A stretch of 64,000 bases of DNA from positions 620,001 through 684,000 of the forward strand of contig RCSZ01000012.1 of assembly GCA_014898425.1 (NCBI GenBank), given 5' to 3'. Below, piece after piece: positions 1 to 13,691 of this stretch. The notes under the pieces were generated by a model, which had not been told where the DNA came from, did not search any database, and saw nothing but the letters and a program-made list of their open reading frames with translations. Each line of letters opens with the position of its first letter. Positions within the stretch are counted from its first letter, which is position 1. This stretch comes from Botryotinia globosa (taxonomy: Eukaryota; Ascomycota; Leotiomycetes; Helotiales; Sclerotiniaceae). A program made the translations under genes and the position numbers.

Positions 1-483
1 ATATATGGTCTGCAAATATAATTTCTGGATACCCTGAACTAGATAACAATCAAAATTTCAAGAAAGAATCCAAATGAAAAAAGACTGACTAATTTGACAC
101 TTTTCGTTTTTGACAGTGCTTCTGAAATGGTGACATCGAGAAATTGATTTAAATCGCCATATGACTGACTGAGTGAATGAGAAACTTGCGATTCCATCTC
201 GCTCTCGCTTAACGTGAACATTCTTAATTGCTGTAAGATCATTGAAACATCGTAACTAACGACCTCAAATCTCTCTTTGAAAATCTAGAAATGAGATGTA
301 GGAGGTATCTTCGACATGAGAAAAGAGTGATGTAAAAAGAGATGCATTGGAGGGAGTATCTAATTCTCAAGATGCGATGTGTATATTTTACCTTGAATCA
401 AAGATCCTAGAAATATATTTCCAATCTCCAATTTTCGAAACTCTCAGCTTCACAATTGACGCTTCTCCCAAGACCTTCCATCT

Positions 484-715
484 AAGTAACCGGCTTCTTC
501 ACAGTCTCTTTCCTCTTTGACTTATCTGTACTGGAACCAGCACTCTTTCCATTCGAACGTTTCTTTTCGCCACTACCAGCACTGCTGTTTCCATTTCTTT
601 AAGCTCTTCTTCCTTAATCTGTTTCGCCCGGTAATCAGCTACAACTTTTTCTATCTTCTCTCTTAGCCGCTTTAGTCTCTCTCTTTCTCTTTCTTAATCA
701 TATTCTTTCTTTCCA
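484..715 (-). pseudogene. Decayed 3' end of a Lys/Glu-rich protein gene
   Basis: On the minus strand one frame reads a charged helical segment (about 30 residues, rich in E, R, K, with KQIKEEELKE) and a second frame, immediately downstream, reads a Ser/Lys-rich tail (GSGEKKRSNGKSAGSSTDKS) ending VKKPVT-stop. Each half looks like protein and the two are one frameshift apart, so this is most simply the broken C-terminal part of an old coding region. No start and no recognisable domain is left. An undetected intron between the halves is the alternative. Confidence 0.3.
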
Positions 716-906
716 GCTTACATTTTTGGATTAACTTCCCCTCACCAGTGGGTGCATGGATTGACGGGACACTTCCCAATTTTCAATATTTTTTCTAAAT
801 TTATTCTTCAATTGTTTGATATCAGAATTTGTGTTTTGATTGTTTTATTTCTATTTAAGAATTGTAACAATTTCTAAAATATATTATTCAACATATCAAA
901 AGATAT

Positions 907-1143
907 TCACAAGTTTATTTTTGTATTGTCCTGTGAGTTCGCACACCCACTGGTGGCTCTAGCTGTTAAGCCTTCAAGCGCTTTATATATTCCGCGAAAT
1001 GCAGATCTCTTGGCGTCTCTCTCTGCGTCGCTGGCTGCTTGTGCTTTGGGAGTATTGGTTTTATTTCTCAGTTGGACGAAGACGTTGGCTTGAGTACTGT
1101 GGTGGGGGAGGTAGTGTTGGTTTTGTGATGAGATGGAATCCAT
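907..1143 (-). CDS. Small hypothetical protein, 78 aa
   Basis: A single-exon ORF with ATG at 1143. The middle (about residues 35-60) is an Ala/Arg/Glu-rich stretch likely to be helical (SDAERDAKRSAFRGIYKALE). No signal peptide, membrane segment or known domain is visible. It lies between a decayed coding fragment (484-715) and further short minus-strand ORFs, so it may be a surviving exon of a longer broken gene. Support is only base composition and amino-acid make-up. Confidence 0.3.
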   Translation of the reverse strand: MDSISSQNQHYLPHHSTQANVFVQLRNKTNTPKAQAASDAERDAKRSAFRGIYKALEGLTARATSGCANSQDNTKINL

Positions 1144-1287
1144 GGGATGGGATGGAATGAGGAGGGGGATAGCATATTTAAAATGGTGTGTATGAAGAGG
1201 ATAAATTAACTGTGTCTTTTGAAATGGATCTCGACCAGTGCCTTGACTAGATGAAGGCTTGATAATATATTAAGATTGAAGATTGGG

Positions 1288-1801
1288 TTATAGAAGATCT
1301 GTTTGAAGGATTTGACCTCCAACTTTGATTCTTTTGCCTGGTGGGATCTCTAACTGAAGCTCTTGATACAGGTAAATCCAATAAGGAGTATTTGCCTGGT
1401 TTCGTGTTGGTAGGAACCCTTTCGGTGGGAAGGCATATACTAGGTGATGATATTGTAGAACATCTGTGAGTTTGAATAGCTTTGCAATTGACGATTTGAT
1501 ATATGAGATGGCTATCATGGCTATACAGTTATGTTCAAAAGGTAAATCTTAGAGATTTGTACCACGATACTGATCTCCCAAAAAGGGATTGAGATATCCT
1601 TCACTTGAGGATTGAAAACGAAGATGAAGATTGAAGACCATGATTGAAGTTTTGACCACAGAGAAAGACGTTACCTTTATAGAGAGCACCAGAACCGTTG
1701 TAAAGGCAGATTATTCCATTTCTTTGACTTCCGACTATCCAACCACTTGAGTTTTGTGAATGGAGTGAATAAGTGAAGAGGTAGAAAAAGACTCTGGACA
1801 T
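1288..1801 (-). CDS. Possible two-exon small gene of unknown function
   Basis: Two minus-strand ORFs could be exons. The first starts at an ATG at 1801 (MSRVFFYLFTYSLHSQ) and runs to a GTAACG donor-like site near 1678. The second (1288-1518) ends in a protein-like stretch with YWIYLYQELQLEIPPGKR before its stop. A CAG acceptor-like site lies before the VLQYHHLVYAFPP segment. I do not recognise either part and could not fix a unique splice pattern. It may equally be a pair of chance ORFs. Confidence 0.2.
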
Positions 1802-1935
1802 CACGACAAACAACGACGAACAACAACAATCATATGTGCAGAGCAACAGATATTGACTCACAATTACTGATGGCTGGTTGGTTGGGCACAGACTCTATGA
1901 TGGTGGGGTGAATCTTATCTGTTTGCTAGGTAACG

Positions 1936-2000
1936 TGACCTACCTACCTACCTACCTACCTACCTACCTACCTGGGTATTCACATTCACATTCACATTCA
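1936..2000. repeat. (ACCT)n and (CATTCA)n microsatellites
   Basis: About ten ACCT units are followed by four CATTCA-like units, roughly 210 bp upstream of the ATG of the HD-domain gene, probably in its promoter or 5' untranslated region. Confidence 0.9.
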
Positions 2001-2212
2001 ACTTTCCACTTCTACAAACAAAATCTCTCACCATCCTTTCTTCTCAATCGTTCATACTTTCTTTCTCCTTGGATTCTTCTTGAATTTACATGCGATACAT
2101 CTCCTCTTGGAATCTGTACACTCTCTTACAACCATTCCATCACACAACAGTTTATCAATACATACACATACACAATCATTCCAATCAATCGCGGGGTACG
2201 GAAACAAGAAAT

Positions 2213-3170
2213 ATGTCGTCCATCACCCACGAAGCAAGTAACCAGGCTGGTAAGTTGCACTGCTTCTTTTGGATTCCCATCTGCAAATCGAAATACCATA
2301 TGTCTGCATGATATCTGTGATACAGTCTAACGCAACGCTAATAGAGCCTTCGATTCTTGAAGCTGCCGCTGCACAACAATCATGGTCTGTGGAGAAAGTA
2401 GTCAAGGAAGAATTTCCCGTCGTACCCAAAGAGAATTCGGAATCACCAGTGCCATTCTTTCACATGCTGGAGAGATTGAAGACGACCAAGCGTGAAGGAT
2501 GGCGTCGATTTGGCATCGAGAGGTGAGGTGCCCAAACAAATTATTACATTGGATCAAGCTCACAATTTTTCACAGAGGAGAATCAATTTCCGATCACATG
2601 TATCGCATGTCACTCATTACCATGTTCGCACCCAAATCTCTCTCTTCCAAGATCGACATCGCACACTGTACGAAGATGGCGCTCATTCACGACATGGCCG
2701 AAGCACTGGTTGGAGACATCACACCCGTTGACAACGTACCAAAGAGCGAGAAGAATCGTCGCGAAGCTACCACGATGGATTATTTTACCAAGAATCTCCT
2801 CGGGCGTGTGAATGGTGGATTGACGGGCGAGGAAATCAAGAAAATCTGGCAAGAATATGAGGATTCGGAGACGTTGGAGAGTAAATTTGTTCATGATGTG
2901 GACAAGGTGGAATTGATTCTGCAAATGGTGGAATATGAACGTGCGGATAAGAATGGATTGGATTTGGCGGAATTCTCTTGGGTGGCTACGAAGATTGTGC
3001 TTCCAGAAGTGAAAGCTTGGGCGGATGAGATTTTGGCCGAGAGAGAGGAATTCTGGGCGGGTAGAGAACATAGAGGAGTGTTCAGTGAGCTTCAAAAACC
3101 GGATGAGAAGAGACTGGCTCAACATGATCAGTATTATGGCGGAAAGGAGAATAAGACTGCGGAGGTTTAG
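2213..3170 (+). CDS. HD-domain 5'-nucleotidase (HDDC2/YGL101W/YBR242W family)
   Basis: Three exons: 2213-2249, 2345-2522 and 2576-3170, joined in phase to 269 aa. Donors are GTAAGT and GTGAGG, acceptors AATAG and CACAG. The start ATG (2213) has an AT-rich leader. Family hallmarks: an N-terminal LERLKTTKREGWRRFGIER block, then ESISDHMYRM with His79, the HD pair His110-Asp111 in IHDMAEALVGDITP, and a later FVHDVDKVEL that supplies a further acidic ligand. Members are metal-dependent phosphohydrolases of about 200-270 aa that remove phosphate from (deoxy)nucleoside 5'-monophosphates, presumably in the cytosol. The gene stands alone, with no operon-like partner. I am confident of the family; the exact substrate is inferred. 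Confidence 0.9.
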
Positions 3171-3506
3171 ATATAATGGAATGGATGATGTTGAGAGGAT
3201 GAATGGCGTTGGGAAGTGGTAGAGATGATACCTCTTTGTTGTAATGAATAGTTAGATACCAGATAGGAGATGCTCGACACAGACACGACAGATACAGATA
3301 TCAGGATCAATAATAGATGAGCCGATTGGGAATTCCCAAGATTGAATAGCAAGTGTGCAGGATTAATCGTGTTGTGTGTATTTATATTTGAATTGATATA
3401 CTCATATTCCACGAGGATTTGATAATTTTATTGAAACATTGATAACATTGAAAAGGATAAGTGGATGAAGCTTACCAATTAGGTATGTACCTACCTAGTA
3501 TCTATA
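3171..3506. other. Intergenic 3' flank, no gene seen
   Basis: AT-rich trailer of the HD-domain gene. I see no coding signal. Confidence 0.6.
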
Positions 3507-4681
<1,175 letters not shown>

Positions 4682-4865
4682 TTATATATTATATATTATA
4701 TATATTATCGTATGTATTTGTATTTACTCAACTTAATCTAACCCCATTCAACTCAACTACATATTCATGAATATATATATATTACCTAGTATCTTATCTA
4801 GATAGTATCTAGGTAGTATCTAGGCAGTATCTTATCTAGATAGTATATCCCTCTTGATTCTTCTT

Positions 4866-5140
4866 TTTTGTTTTATATATTGTTTATTAAGTATTGTTTA
4901 TTAGGTATTATTTATTAGGTATTATTTATTGAGTATTGTTTATTGAGTATTATTTATTAAGTATTATTTATTATTTATTAAGTATTATTTATTTAGATAT
5001 TATTTATTAAGTATTGTTTATTGAGTATTATTTATTAAGTATTATTTATTAAGTATTATTTATTAAGTATTATTTATTTAGATATTATTTATTGAGTATT
5101 GTTTATTGAGTATTATTTATTGAGTATTGTTTATCTATAG
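4866..5140. repeat. AT minisatellite, about 14-bp unit
   Basis: Imperfect tandem copies of TATTATTTATTAAG with AAG/GAG/AGG variation at the unit end, about 18 units. Non-coding. Confidence 0.8.
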
Positions 5141-5194
5141 TAATAAGATATATAAAAGTATAAAGCTGATTAATGATCTTTTTATTATATGATA

Positions 5195-6120
5195 TGATAT
5201 GATAAGGTATGATATGATATAAGAAATCTAATGTTCTTATAAATAATAATAAAGTAGATGAATAAATGAATGAATGAATGAATAAATAGATGAGAAGGTG
5301 TGATTTATTAATATTAAAAGATTTATCGTCTAATTACTTTATATTGAGTAGGTATTTAGATAGTCTATGAATGGATTATATGTTTATTATGGCAATGTAA
5401 GTATGGTTAGATTGTATGTAGGTATGTATGTATGTAGGTATGTATGTATGTATGTATAACTGTACTAACTGTACTAACTGTACTAACTATACTAACTGTA
5501 CTTATTGTCTCTACTAAGAAAGACTGAGGATATAATAAAATAAAATAAAATACTCATTACTTACCTATGCACGCAGGGTTTTTGAAGTTTCAGTAGTTTC
5601 AGCTTGGTCTTACCTAGGTACTTATCCCCAGGTGTACAGAGTCCCAAGTATGGTATATCACAGAGTCCCAACTATGGTATATCATGGATGGAGTATTCAC
5701 CGCCATCTATTGATTCCATTGATTGGAAAAATAGAGTACAGACAGAGTGAGTACATACCTACTAGGTCCGTCGAATTTACAATACAATACAATACAATAC
5801 AATACAATACAATACAATACAACGGAGACGGAGACGGAGTATAGACCTTATAAAGTCTCCATTCATGTCTTACATACATGTGTTGTGGTAGGTATGCATG
5901 CTTTGAGACTGTTGATTCAAGATTCAAGATTCAAGATTCAGAACTCGGAATTGATTGAGAAGTAGGTAATTATTGATTGAGAAGTATTAATCTGGATTCA
6001 TCCATCACCATCACCATCACCACTACTACTACTACTAATACCACCGATTGCGATTGCGATTGCGATTACGAATTACAAACGATACGATACGATACGATAT
6101 TTCCTCCGCCTCGTTAAAAT
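5195..6120. repeat. Cluster of unrelated short tandem repeats, no gene
   Basis: It contains GATAT units near 5195-5220, TGAA units near 5260-5285, (GTAT)n near 5405-5457, ACTGTACTA units near 5460-5505, (AATAC)n at about 5778-5820, AGATTC units near 5918-5940 and TGCGAT units near 6045-6065. No open frame is longer than these repeats produce. Confidence 0.75.
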
Positions 6121-6189
6121 CAAATCAAAATCTCTCAGCCTCGGGAAGTTGAAGTTATCGACAAAAGAGACTTGGATAGATTCTCATAA

Positions 6190-6322
6190 TCACCACCATC
6201 ATCATCATCATAATCACTATCATCACCACCATCACCACCATCACCACCATCACCACCATCACCACCATCACCACCATCACCACCATCACCACCATCACCA
6301 CCATCACCACCATCACCACCAT
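6190..6322. repeat. (CACCAT)n microsatellite upstream of the 6446 gene
   Basis: About 14 perfect CACCATCAC-type units plus a degenerate 5' part. Read in frame it would give poly-His on + or Gly/Asp-rich and Met/Val-rich strings on -, all artefacts of the repeat. It lies about 125 bp before the ATG at 6446, most likely in the 5' untranslated region or promoter. Confidence 0.9.
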
Positions 6323-6445
6323 CTGTCCCGTACAACCCTTGGCAGCTGTATCATCCATTGGATTGAATAACCTCGAATCGTCTTGGTATTCCCCTTCAAC
6401 TTCCATCATTTTCCTCCATCACATCGATTTCAACAGATAGAGAAA

Positions 6446-8029
6446 ATGTCTTATTTCCTCCACTCCCTTCCCGTCTCGGAAAATATGCCGGGGACTTTTG
6501 GTCTCGATTCCCCATCGCCTCAACATGACGCACCAATTGCAGGTTCCAAATCAAATATTTATCTTCCGCCATCCACGCCCTCCGCCTCGGCCACTTCTTC
6601 TCTATATCTCTTCGATACACAATCAACCACCAGTACCGACTTGTTAAATGTCGGAGGGACCATGGTCGGCAGAAAGAGAATGAGAGATACTTTACCATTG
6701 GAATATGGATATGAGCGCGGAAATCAATTGGATGAGGCAGATGCCAATTTGGTGACGCCAGGAAGTCCCATGCCCTTTGTGAATACCAAATATCGATTGG
6801 CAGGAGGTTTGGATACTCCGCAGGCGGAGAGGCAAAATCGAGAAATGGGCATGGGAAGAGAAAGTGACTTTGGTGATACCAAATATCGAAGGGAATTAAG
6901 TGATGTCAAGGAAACGTTCGAGGCCGAGGGAGAAGGTCAATTGTATCGAGATGAAAATGGAAGACCGAGAATTAGAGGCCAACCAAAGGAAGATGAGAAA
7001 TGTGGATGGATTAAACCTATGGTGAATGTGGTGGGTGGTGTGGTGGGAAAGATGTGGGAATTTTGTAAGATGGGTGTCGCGTTTAAAGGATTTCAAGCCG
7101 GTGGTGGAAATGGTTACGTTTTTGGATCGACCACTCCCATCGAACCGACTTTGATGGATGAACCGAAGAATAATATGTGGGAGGATGAAAAATCTCCTGG
7201 TACACCGGTACCGGGTGGATTTCCTTTGGCTGGGATGGTTGAGAATTATATGGATCGAAATTATGTTCCACCACAGGAAGAGACCACACCTCCGAGACCA
7301 GCAAAGAGACGTCAAACGAGTTTTACGGCTCAGTCAACTCCAGATGATATGTCAAGAAATTGGGTGGTTGTGCCTCCTCCACAAGTGGTACAACAGCCTC
7401 AACCTGAATATCAGCATACCCCTCAACCTGAATATCAACTCACACCTCAACCCGAATATCAAAATAATCAACAATATCCAAAATTACCCCCGGTGCCTGC
7501 AGATGCATTTGCCATTCCAGACTCTCAAGCACCTAGGCCTAGATTGTCACAACAGAGAAGTGGAATTGCTAGATACAATATACCTACAACATCGAATTCG
7601 ACGAGGAGACATTTGGTTCAACCTCAAATCACATCAAGTAATATGGGTGCCACTCGAAGATCAAATTATCAAAGTAGTCCTCGAATTTTAAATCCCTCTC
7701 CTAATCTGTCAAATTATGAACGTGGCACAAAAAATTATTCCACCCCCACGCGACCAAGTTCGTCTCAAATCCCACGTACAGCTTCACCTGCCGGATCACG
7801 CATTCCTCGTTGGACACCCAATAGTCCGAAAACAGGACCTCATTCAAATGAAAGCCCAGCAGCAAGAGAAGCAAAAGCATGGAAGGCGAAACAATTGAAA
7901 GAGGAGAGGGAACAGGATGAGATGATGAGGAAGTTTGATAGACAAATGAAGGAACTGATTAGACAGGGAAATATGGCGTTGGGAACGAAGGTGGAGGATA
8001 TGGAGGTGGATGATGAGGATGTTTATTAG
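6446..8029 (+). CDS. Disordered conserved-type protein of unknown function, 527 aa
   Basis: Single exon. I chose the ATG at 6446 (GAAAATGTC context) over an upstream in-frame ATG at 6383 because the 21 extra residues look like untranslated leader. The protein is Pro/Ser/Gln-rich and largely disordered. One ordered-looking island, about residues 189-225, has W-x2-P-x2-N-V-V-G-G-V-V-G followed by AFKGFQAGGGNGYVFG. Around residues 330-365 sit three copies of a QPEYQxTP unit. The C-terminus (about 475-527) is a charged helix (EAKAWKAKQLKEEREQDEMM). KKR-type basic patches (PAKRRQ) allow nuclear localisation. I do not recognise a named family. Codon use and length leave no doubt that it is a gene. 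Confidence 0.85.
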   Translation: MSYFLHSLPVSENMPGTFGLDSPSPQHDAPIAGSKSNIYLPPSTPSASATSSLYLFDTQSTTSTDLLNVGGTMVGRKRMRDTLPLEYGYERGNQLDEADANLVTPGSPMPFVNTKYRLAGGLDTPQAERQNREMGMGRESDFGDTKYRRELSDVKETFEAEGEGQLYRDENGRPRIRGQPKEDEKCGWIKPMVNVVGGVVGKMWEFCKMGVAFKGFQAGGGNGYVFGSTTPIEPTLMDEPKNNMWEDEKSPGTPVPGGFPLAGMVENYMDRNYVPPQEETTPPRPAKRRQTSFTAQSTPDDMSRNWVVVPPPQVVQQPQPEYQHTPQPEYQLTPQPEYQNNQQYPKLPPVPADAFAIPDSQAPRPRLSQQRSGIARYNIPTTSNSTRRHLVQPQITSSNMGATRRSNYQSSPRILNPSPNLSNYERGTKNYSTPTRPSSSQIPRTASPAGSRIPRWTPNSPKTGPHSNESPAAREAKAWKAKQLKEEREQDEMMRKFDRQMKELIRQGNMALGTKVEDMEVDDEDVY

Positions 8030-9022
8030 GGTGGGTGGAGATGGCGGGAGTGGGGATGGTAATTTGTGGTGGTGATTTAAGGGAGGAGGTATGCATATAT
8101 GTTGCGAGTGGATGAAATGAAAATGGTGAGATATGGGTGCGAGGCATGTATATTGTTGTGTGGAGAATGGGATTTGCACATACAGATGAAATGGAGATAT
8201 GAAGGCGTTGGGAATTGATTTTGATCTGTTCGATCTGGACTGATCTGGACTAAACTGGACAAATTATCAGGGCATTCGCATATTACGAATAGCACAGATT
8301 GCTATTTGCTAGCTTGCTTACTTGCTTGCTCATCTCATCTCATCTCATCTCATCTATTCTAATTCTTTGTTTATATGGAGCTGGATGAATGAATTATTCA
8401 TCAATTATGGACAGAATTGGGATTCGGATTTGGTAAACGGCGTTTCTTTCGGATCTTGTTTCTAGCCTGCTTTGCTTTGCTTTGCTTTGCTTTGCTTTGC
8501 TTTGCTTTGGCTGGATTACCTAATTTATTTTGGTCTGGGCTGGTTCGGTTTAGATTTAGGTTAAGTGCGTGTTTGCATTGAGCGAATTTAATGATGAGAT
8601 GATTTGGTTTGATTTGGTTTGGGTTGGGTTGATTTGAGATGGGGATGGAGATGGGGATGGGGATGGAGATTGGGAGATACCATGGTTGTTGCTTTTTATT
8701 TTTGAGGAGGGGAAGGGGGAGGGGAGAGTGGGAGGGGGAGGGGATAGGTCAAGGGGAGAGTGGGAGGGGGAGGGGGAGGGAGAGATTGTATTTAATGTAG
8801 ATGGTGGATGATAGTTAGAAGAGGAGAGGGGAGGGAAGGTGAGGGGACAGAATGATAGGGAAGAATGATAAGGAGAAGAATGATACAGGATACAATGGGA
8901 TTGATTTGGTTTGATTTGAATGAGCTGAGTTGGGTTGAAATGATTGAGTTAAGGATAGGTTAGGAAAATTAGGATAATGAATAAATAAAATTTGAATCAA
9001 TTTCAAAGCCGTGTCTATAATC
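8030..9022. other. 3' flank with G-rich and short tandem repeats
   Basis: No gene. It holds a (CATCT)n run near 8330-8355, a (GCTTT)n run near 8468-8508, GGGGATGGAGAT units near 8640-8670 and a strongly G-rich purine block at about 8705-8785 (repeated GGGAGGGGGAGGGG) that could form a G-quadruplex on the + strand. Confidence 0.7.
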
Positions 9023-9024
9023 TA

Positions 9025-9501
9025 TAGTAATCGTGCACTTCTATTTAATCGATCTCAAAAATACACCCAAATACACCATTTTATTACTTTTTAGAAATTA
9101 GATTATTATTCTTTTGAATAGTTTTTTTATAATAAATTCAATAATTTAATTATTTATATATCAATGATATTTATAATAAGATTTTCTTTTTTTTTAAAAA
9201 ATTAATAAATATAATATATATTTTTAAATTTTTCTTATCAAAAAGTTCTTGAGAATTCGTTTATTTTTACTGATTATAATTTCTAATATATTATAATTTT
9301 AAAATATTAAATAAATATTTTATAATATATAAAATCTCTAAAAATAAAATAAATAGTTTTTATCAAAGAAAATATAAAAATAAATAAATTGATATAATTA
9401 TTTCAAAAATAAATATAGAATTTTGTTTAAAATTAAATATATTTAAATGATGAGTTTTGATGCAAAATGACTGTTGGCCAAATAGAAGTGCCCTAGTACT
9501 A
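9025..9501 (+). mobile_element. MITE copy 1 (477 bp, TA target duplication)
   Basis: The element is bounded by TA on both sides (9023-9024 and 9502-9503). The left end reads TAGTAATCGTGCACTTCTAT and the right end, reverse-complemented, TAGTACTAGGGCACTTCTAT, a terminal inverted repeat with few mismatches, continuing into TTRRYC. TA duplication and inverted ends are typical of non-autonomous Tc1/mariner-type elements. The body is about 80% A+T and has no ORF. A second copy lies inverted at 11464-11937 and a divergent third at 12186-12660. Confidence 0.7.
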
Positions 9502-9637
9502 TAAAATAAAGCTTTTTTAAAAAATCTAATAAAGAATCAATTATTCTTTATTTTTTCAAGACTGTTTTCGAATTAAAAGCTTTTTCTAAACGATAATCAC
9601 GTGATTCGATTATATTATAGGCTAATACTAGATCGAA

Positions 9638-11126
<1,489 letters not shown>

Positions 11127-11463
11127 ATAATTATAAAAATCTTAAAAAAGCAATTTTTATTAAAAGTTTGTAAACGAAGTAGGTTTATTTTTCTATAGTA
11201 AATTATTCTTTCAATTTTTTTCAAATTTAAATAGATTATCTTTATATTAGATTATCAATCATAATATTGAATTACAAAAGCTATAATATTAAAATAATAT
11301 TTATTAATAATAAACTTACTGTATTTAATATAACTTCCGTTTAATTCATTATATAAAGTCTAATCATATTTGTATTATTTAAACTTTAATTCTTTATAAA
11401 AACCTTAGTTTTGAAACGAATGTTATAAAAAATGTATTATTTAAAAGTTTTTAATATATTCTA

Positions 11464-11937
11464 CAGTACTAGGTCATTTCTATTTAATCGATAATCATTT
11501 TGCATCAAAACTCATCATTTAAATATATTGAGTTTTAAACAAAATTATATATTTATTTTTGAAATAATTATATCAATTTATTTATTTTTATATTTTCTTT
11601 GATAAAAACTATTTATTTTATTTTTAGAAATTTTATATATTATAAAATATTCATTTAATATTTTTATATTCTAATATATTAGAAATTACAATCAAAATAA
11701 GCGAATTCTTAAGAACTTTTTAATAATTTTTTTTTAAAAATATATATTATATCTATTAATTCTTTAAAAAAAAGGGAAATCTTATTATAAATGTTATTTA
11801 TATATAAATAATTAAATTATTGAATTTATTTTTAAAAAAACTATTCAAAGAAATAATAATCTAATTTCTAAAAAGTAATAAATTAGTATATTTAAGTATA
11901 TTTTTGAGATCGACCAAATAGAAGTGTATAATTGTTG
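11464..11937 (-). mobile_element. MITE copy 2, inverted relative to copy 1 (474 bp)
   Basis: Reverse complement of the 9025-9501 element over its whole length, for example ATTTTGCATCAAAACTCATC at its left end and GAGATCGACCAAATAGAAGTG at its right. TA flanks both ends (11462-11463 and 11938-11939). Ends are more eroded than in copy 1 (C-to-T type changes). No ORF. Confidence 0.65.
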
Positions 11938-12185
11938 TATATAATTATCACTTTTTCTTTTTTTATTAAATTTAAATAATCTTGATGAAAAAAGTTGATC
12001 TTATTTATTAATCTAATACTATATTATGATATTAATAAAATCAAAATTCATTTAAATCAATCAAATTATTTAAATTAGATTTCATTAAACAAAAGTCTTT
12101 TATTTTTGTATATATATAACACTATAATTCTTATGAATAGTAAAATCATTAAAAGATAAACTTTCAATTAATATTTTCTATTATA

Positions 12186-12660
12186 TAGTAATCATATACA
12201 GCTGTTCGTCGAACACCAAAATCACATCAAAAATAGTTATTTTGCGCTATTTATAATAATAAAAAAGAAATAATAAAAATCATTATATTAAATCAAATTT
12301 CTTTAATATTTTTATTATATATTAAAGAATTGAATTATAATATTTATTATAATTTAAAAATATATAAATATCATTATTTATAAGATTAAATTAATATCAA
12401 AGAAAAAGTTTTTGATTTTCACTTATTTTATTAATAAATTTCAATATTTCAAATTTATATTAACTTTTTATATAGATTTTATAGTCAATAAATTTTTAAA
12501 AAATAAATAATCTTATTTTTATTAAAATATAATCAAAATTAAAGAGATTAATATAAAATTCATTATATAAAAATTATAATCTCATAGAAAAATTTATTTA
12601 TAATTTATATGAGTTTTGATGCGATTTTGATATTCGACGAACAGCTGTGCCCTAGTACTA
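12186..12660 (+). mobile_element. MITE copy 3, divergent subfamily (475 bp)
   Basis: Flanked by TA (12184-12185, 12661-12662). The left end reads TAGTAATCATATACAGCTGT and the right end, reverse-complemented, TAGTACTAGGGCACAGCTGT; both continue with TCGTCGAAYAYCAAAATCRC, giving about 40 bp of inverted repeat. Outermost bases and the GCATCAAAACTCAT subterminal motif are shared with copies 1 and 2, while the sequence between differs, so it is a sister subfamily of the same length. Confidence 0.65.
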
Positions 12661-12662
12661 TA

Positions 12663-13070
12663 ATATAATTTTTTAATAAAATTTCAAATGAAATTTAGTA
12701 TAAAATCTATAAAACACTTCAATCATTATTATTTATACAGGAATCTTCTTTACATCAGATTTGATTGATCGAATTTTCCATTCTGATATAACAAGTGATC
12801 AAGTTCTACTGTAATCTGCCTAACCCTAGTCAAGTCCCCTCCCCTCAAAACTCCACTTATTAAGCATAAAGTACCACGCATCGCACTAAACCCCATTCGC
12901 CCGTATTCGTTTAAGATACTAGGTACTTCGGAAACGCTCCCCCACACCCTCCCTGTCAAAAATCTCAAATCACGCATTCTCGCCTGGGCATTCCCTTCCA
13001 TTCCCTTCTCAATCGAATCCAAGCATCTATCAACCAATAGCCAACCAAATTTTCAACTCCCAATTCCTCG
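12663..13070. other. Intergenic, no supported gene
   Basis: A minus-strand ORF of 95 codons spans 12750-13037, but it lacks recognisable features. I treat the region as intergenic. Confidence 0.5.
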
Positions 13071-13072
13071 TG

Positions 13073-13181
13073 CGGCCAGAAAGTATGTAGCTCCGGCGCC
13101 ATGAAAACCAGGTTAGTCCTCTTGTGGTTTATCATCTTGTGGTATGTGCATCTAGCGTCGGAGTTGCATACTTTCTGGCCG
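13073..13181. repeat. Inverted repeat, two ~25-bp arms
   Basis: Arm 1 (13073-13097) and arm 2 (about 13157-13181) are reverse complements with about three mismatches, sharing the core GGCCAGAAAGTATG. Arm 2 lies in the second exon of the small ORF at 13101 and arm 1 in its leader, with a 44-nt putative intron between them. Confidence 0.75.
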
Positions 13182-13306
13182 TACAAGTATGGAAAACGAA
13201 AGAAAAGAAAGGATTCCCCAAGCCAGAGCACATGGAGGAAAGTAAATATGGTATCAAGCCCAGCCCGATTCTCCACTATTCCCCATCGAGTCGTATACTG
13301 TCGTAA
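13101..13306 (+). CDS. Putative small single-pass membrane protein, 53 aa
   Basis: Two exons are proposed: 13101-13111 and 13156-13306, with a short 44-nt intron (GTTAGT...CTAG). The product starts MKTSVGVAYFLAVQVW, a short hydrophobic segment, followed by a basic stretch (KTKEKKGFPKPEHMEESKYG) and SPSSRILS at the end. That layout (short membrane anchor, charged tail) is common among small mitochondrial inner-membrane proteins, but I cannot assign a family. The leader and exon 2 contain matching inverted-repeat arms. The intron is at the lower limit of size, so the model is tentative. Confidence 0.4.
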
Positions 13307-13691
13307 AAGTGCGTGTTGAGTAGCGATGATGTGGGGAGGCTGTGTGTGTATCTTTTATGTACATATATGTGCCTTCTCGTCGTTTGTGTTTCTTGTCTGT
13401 CTGTTTGTCTGGTTATGGAGTGTTCTGTTTTATCTGAATTCTGAATTTATACGTTTACTTTTGTTTACTTTCATTTGGTTTGAGGTCGTGAGCAATATTA
13501 TACTATACTACACTATACAAGTGCGCAGACGTTCATCGGTATTGTAGTGTGTATTGTATAGATATAACAAAAAAGCACTTCTTTTTCGACACCCTCGCCC
13601 TCCTCCGCGGCCCGCCCCTTCAAATCTTTTCTTCGAGAAACATACTATACAAAAGGCGCCATCCTCTCCCGAATAGGTACAGAAAGCAAAA
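13307..13691. other. Intergenic/promoter of the RTA1-family gene
   Basis: T-rich and pyrimidine-rich upstream sequence. I see no gene. Confidence 0.5.

Noticed and set aside
6135..6409. Poly-His, Gly/Asp and Met/Val ORFs over 6135-6409
   Set aside because: Artefacts of the (CACCAT)n microsatellite in all frames; no start or context of their own.
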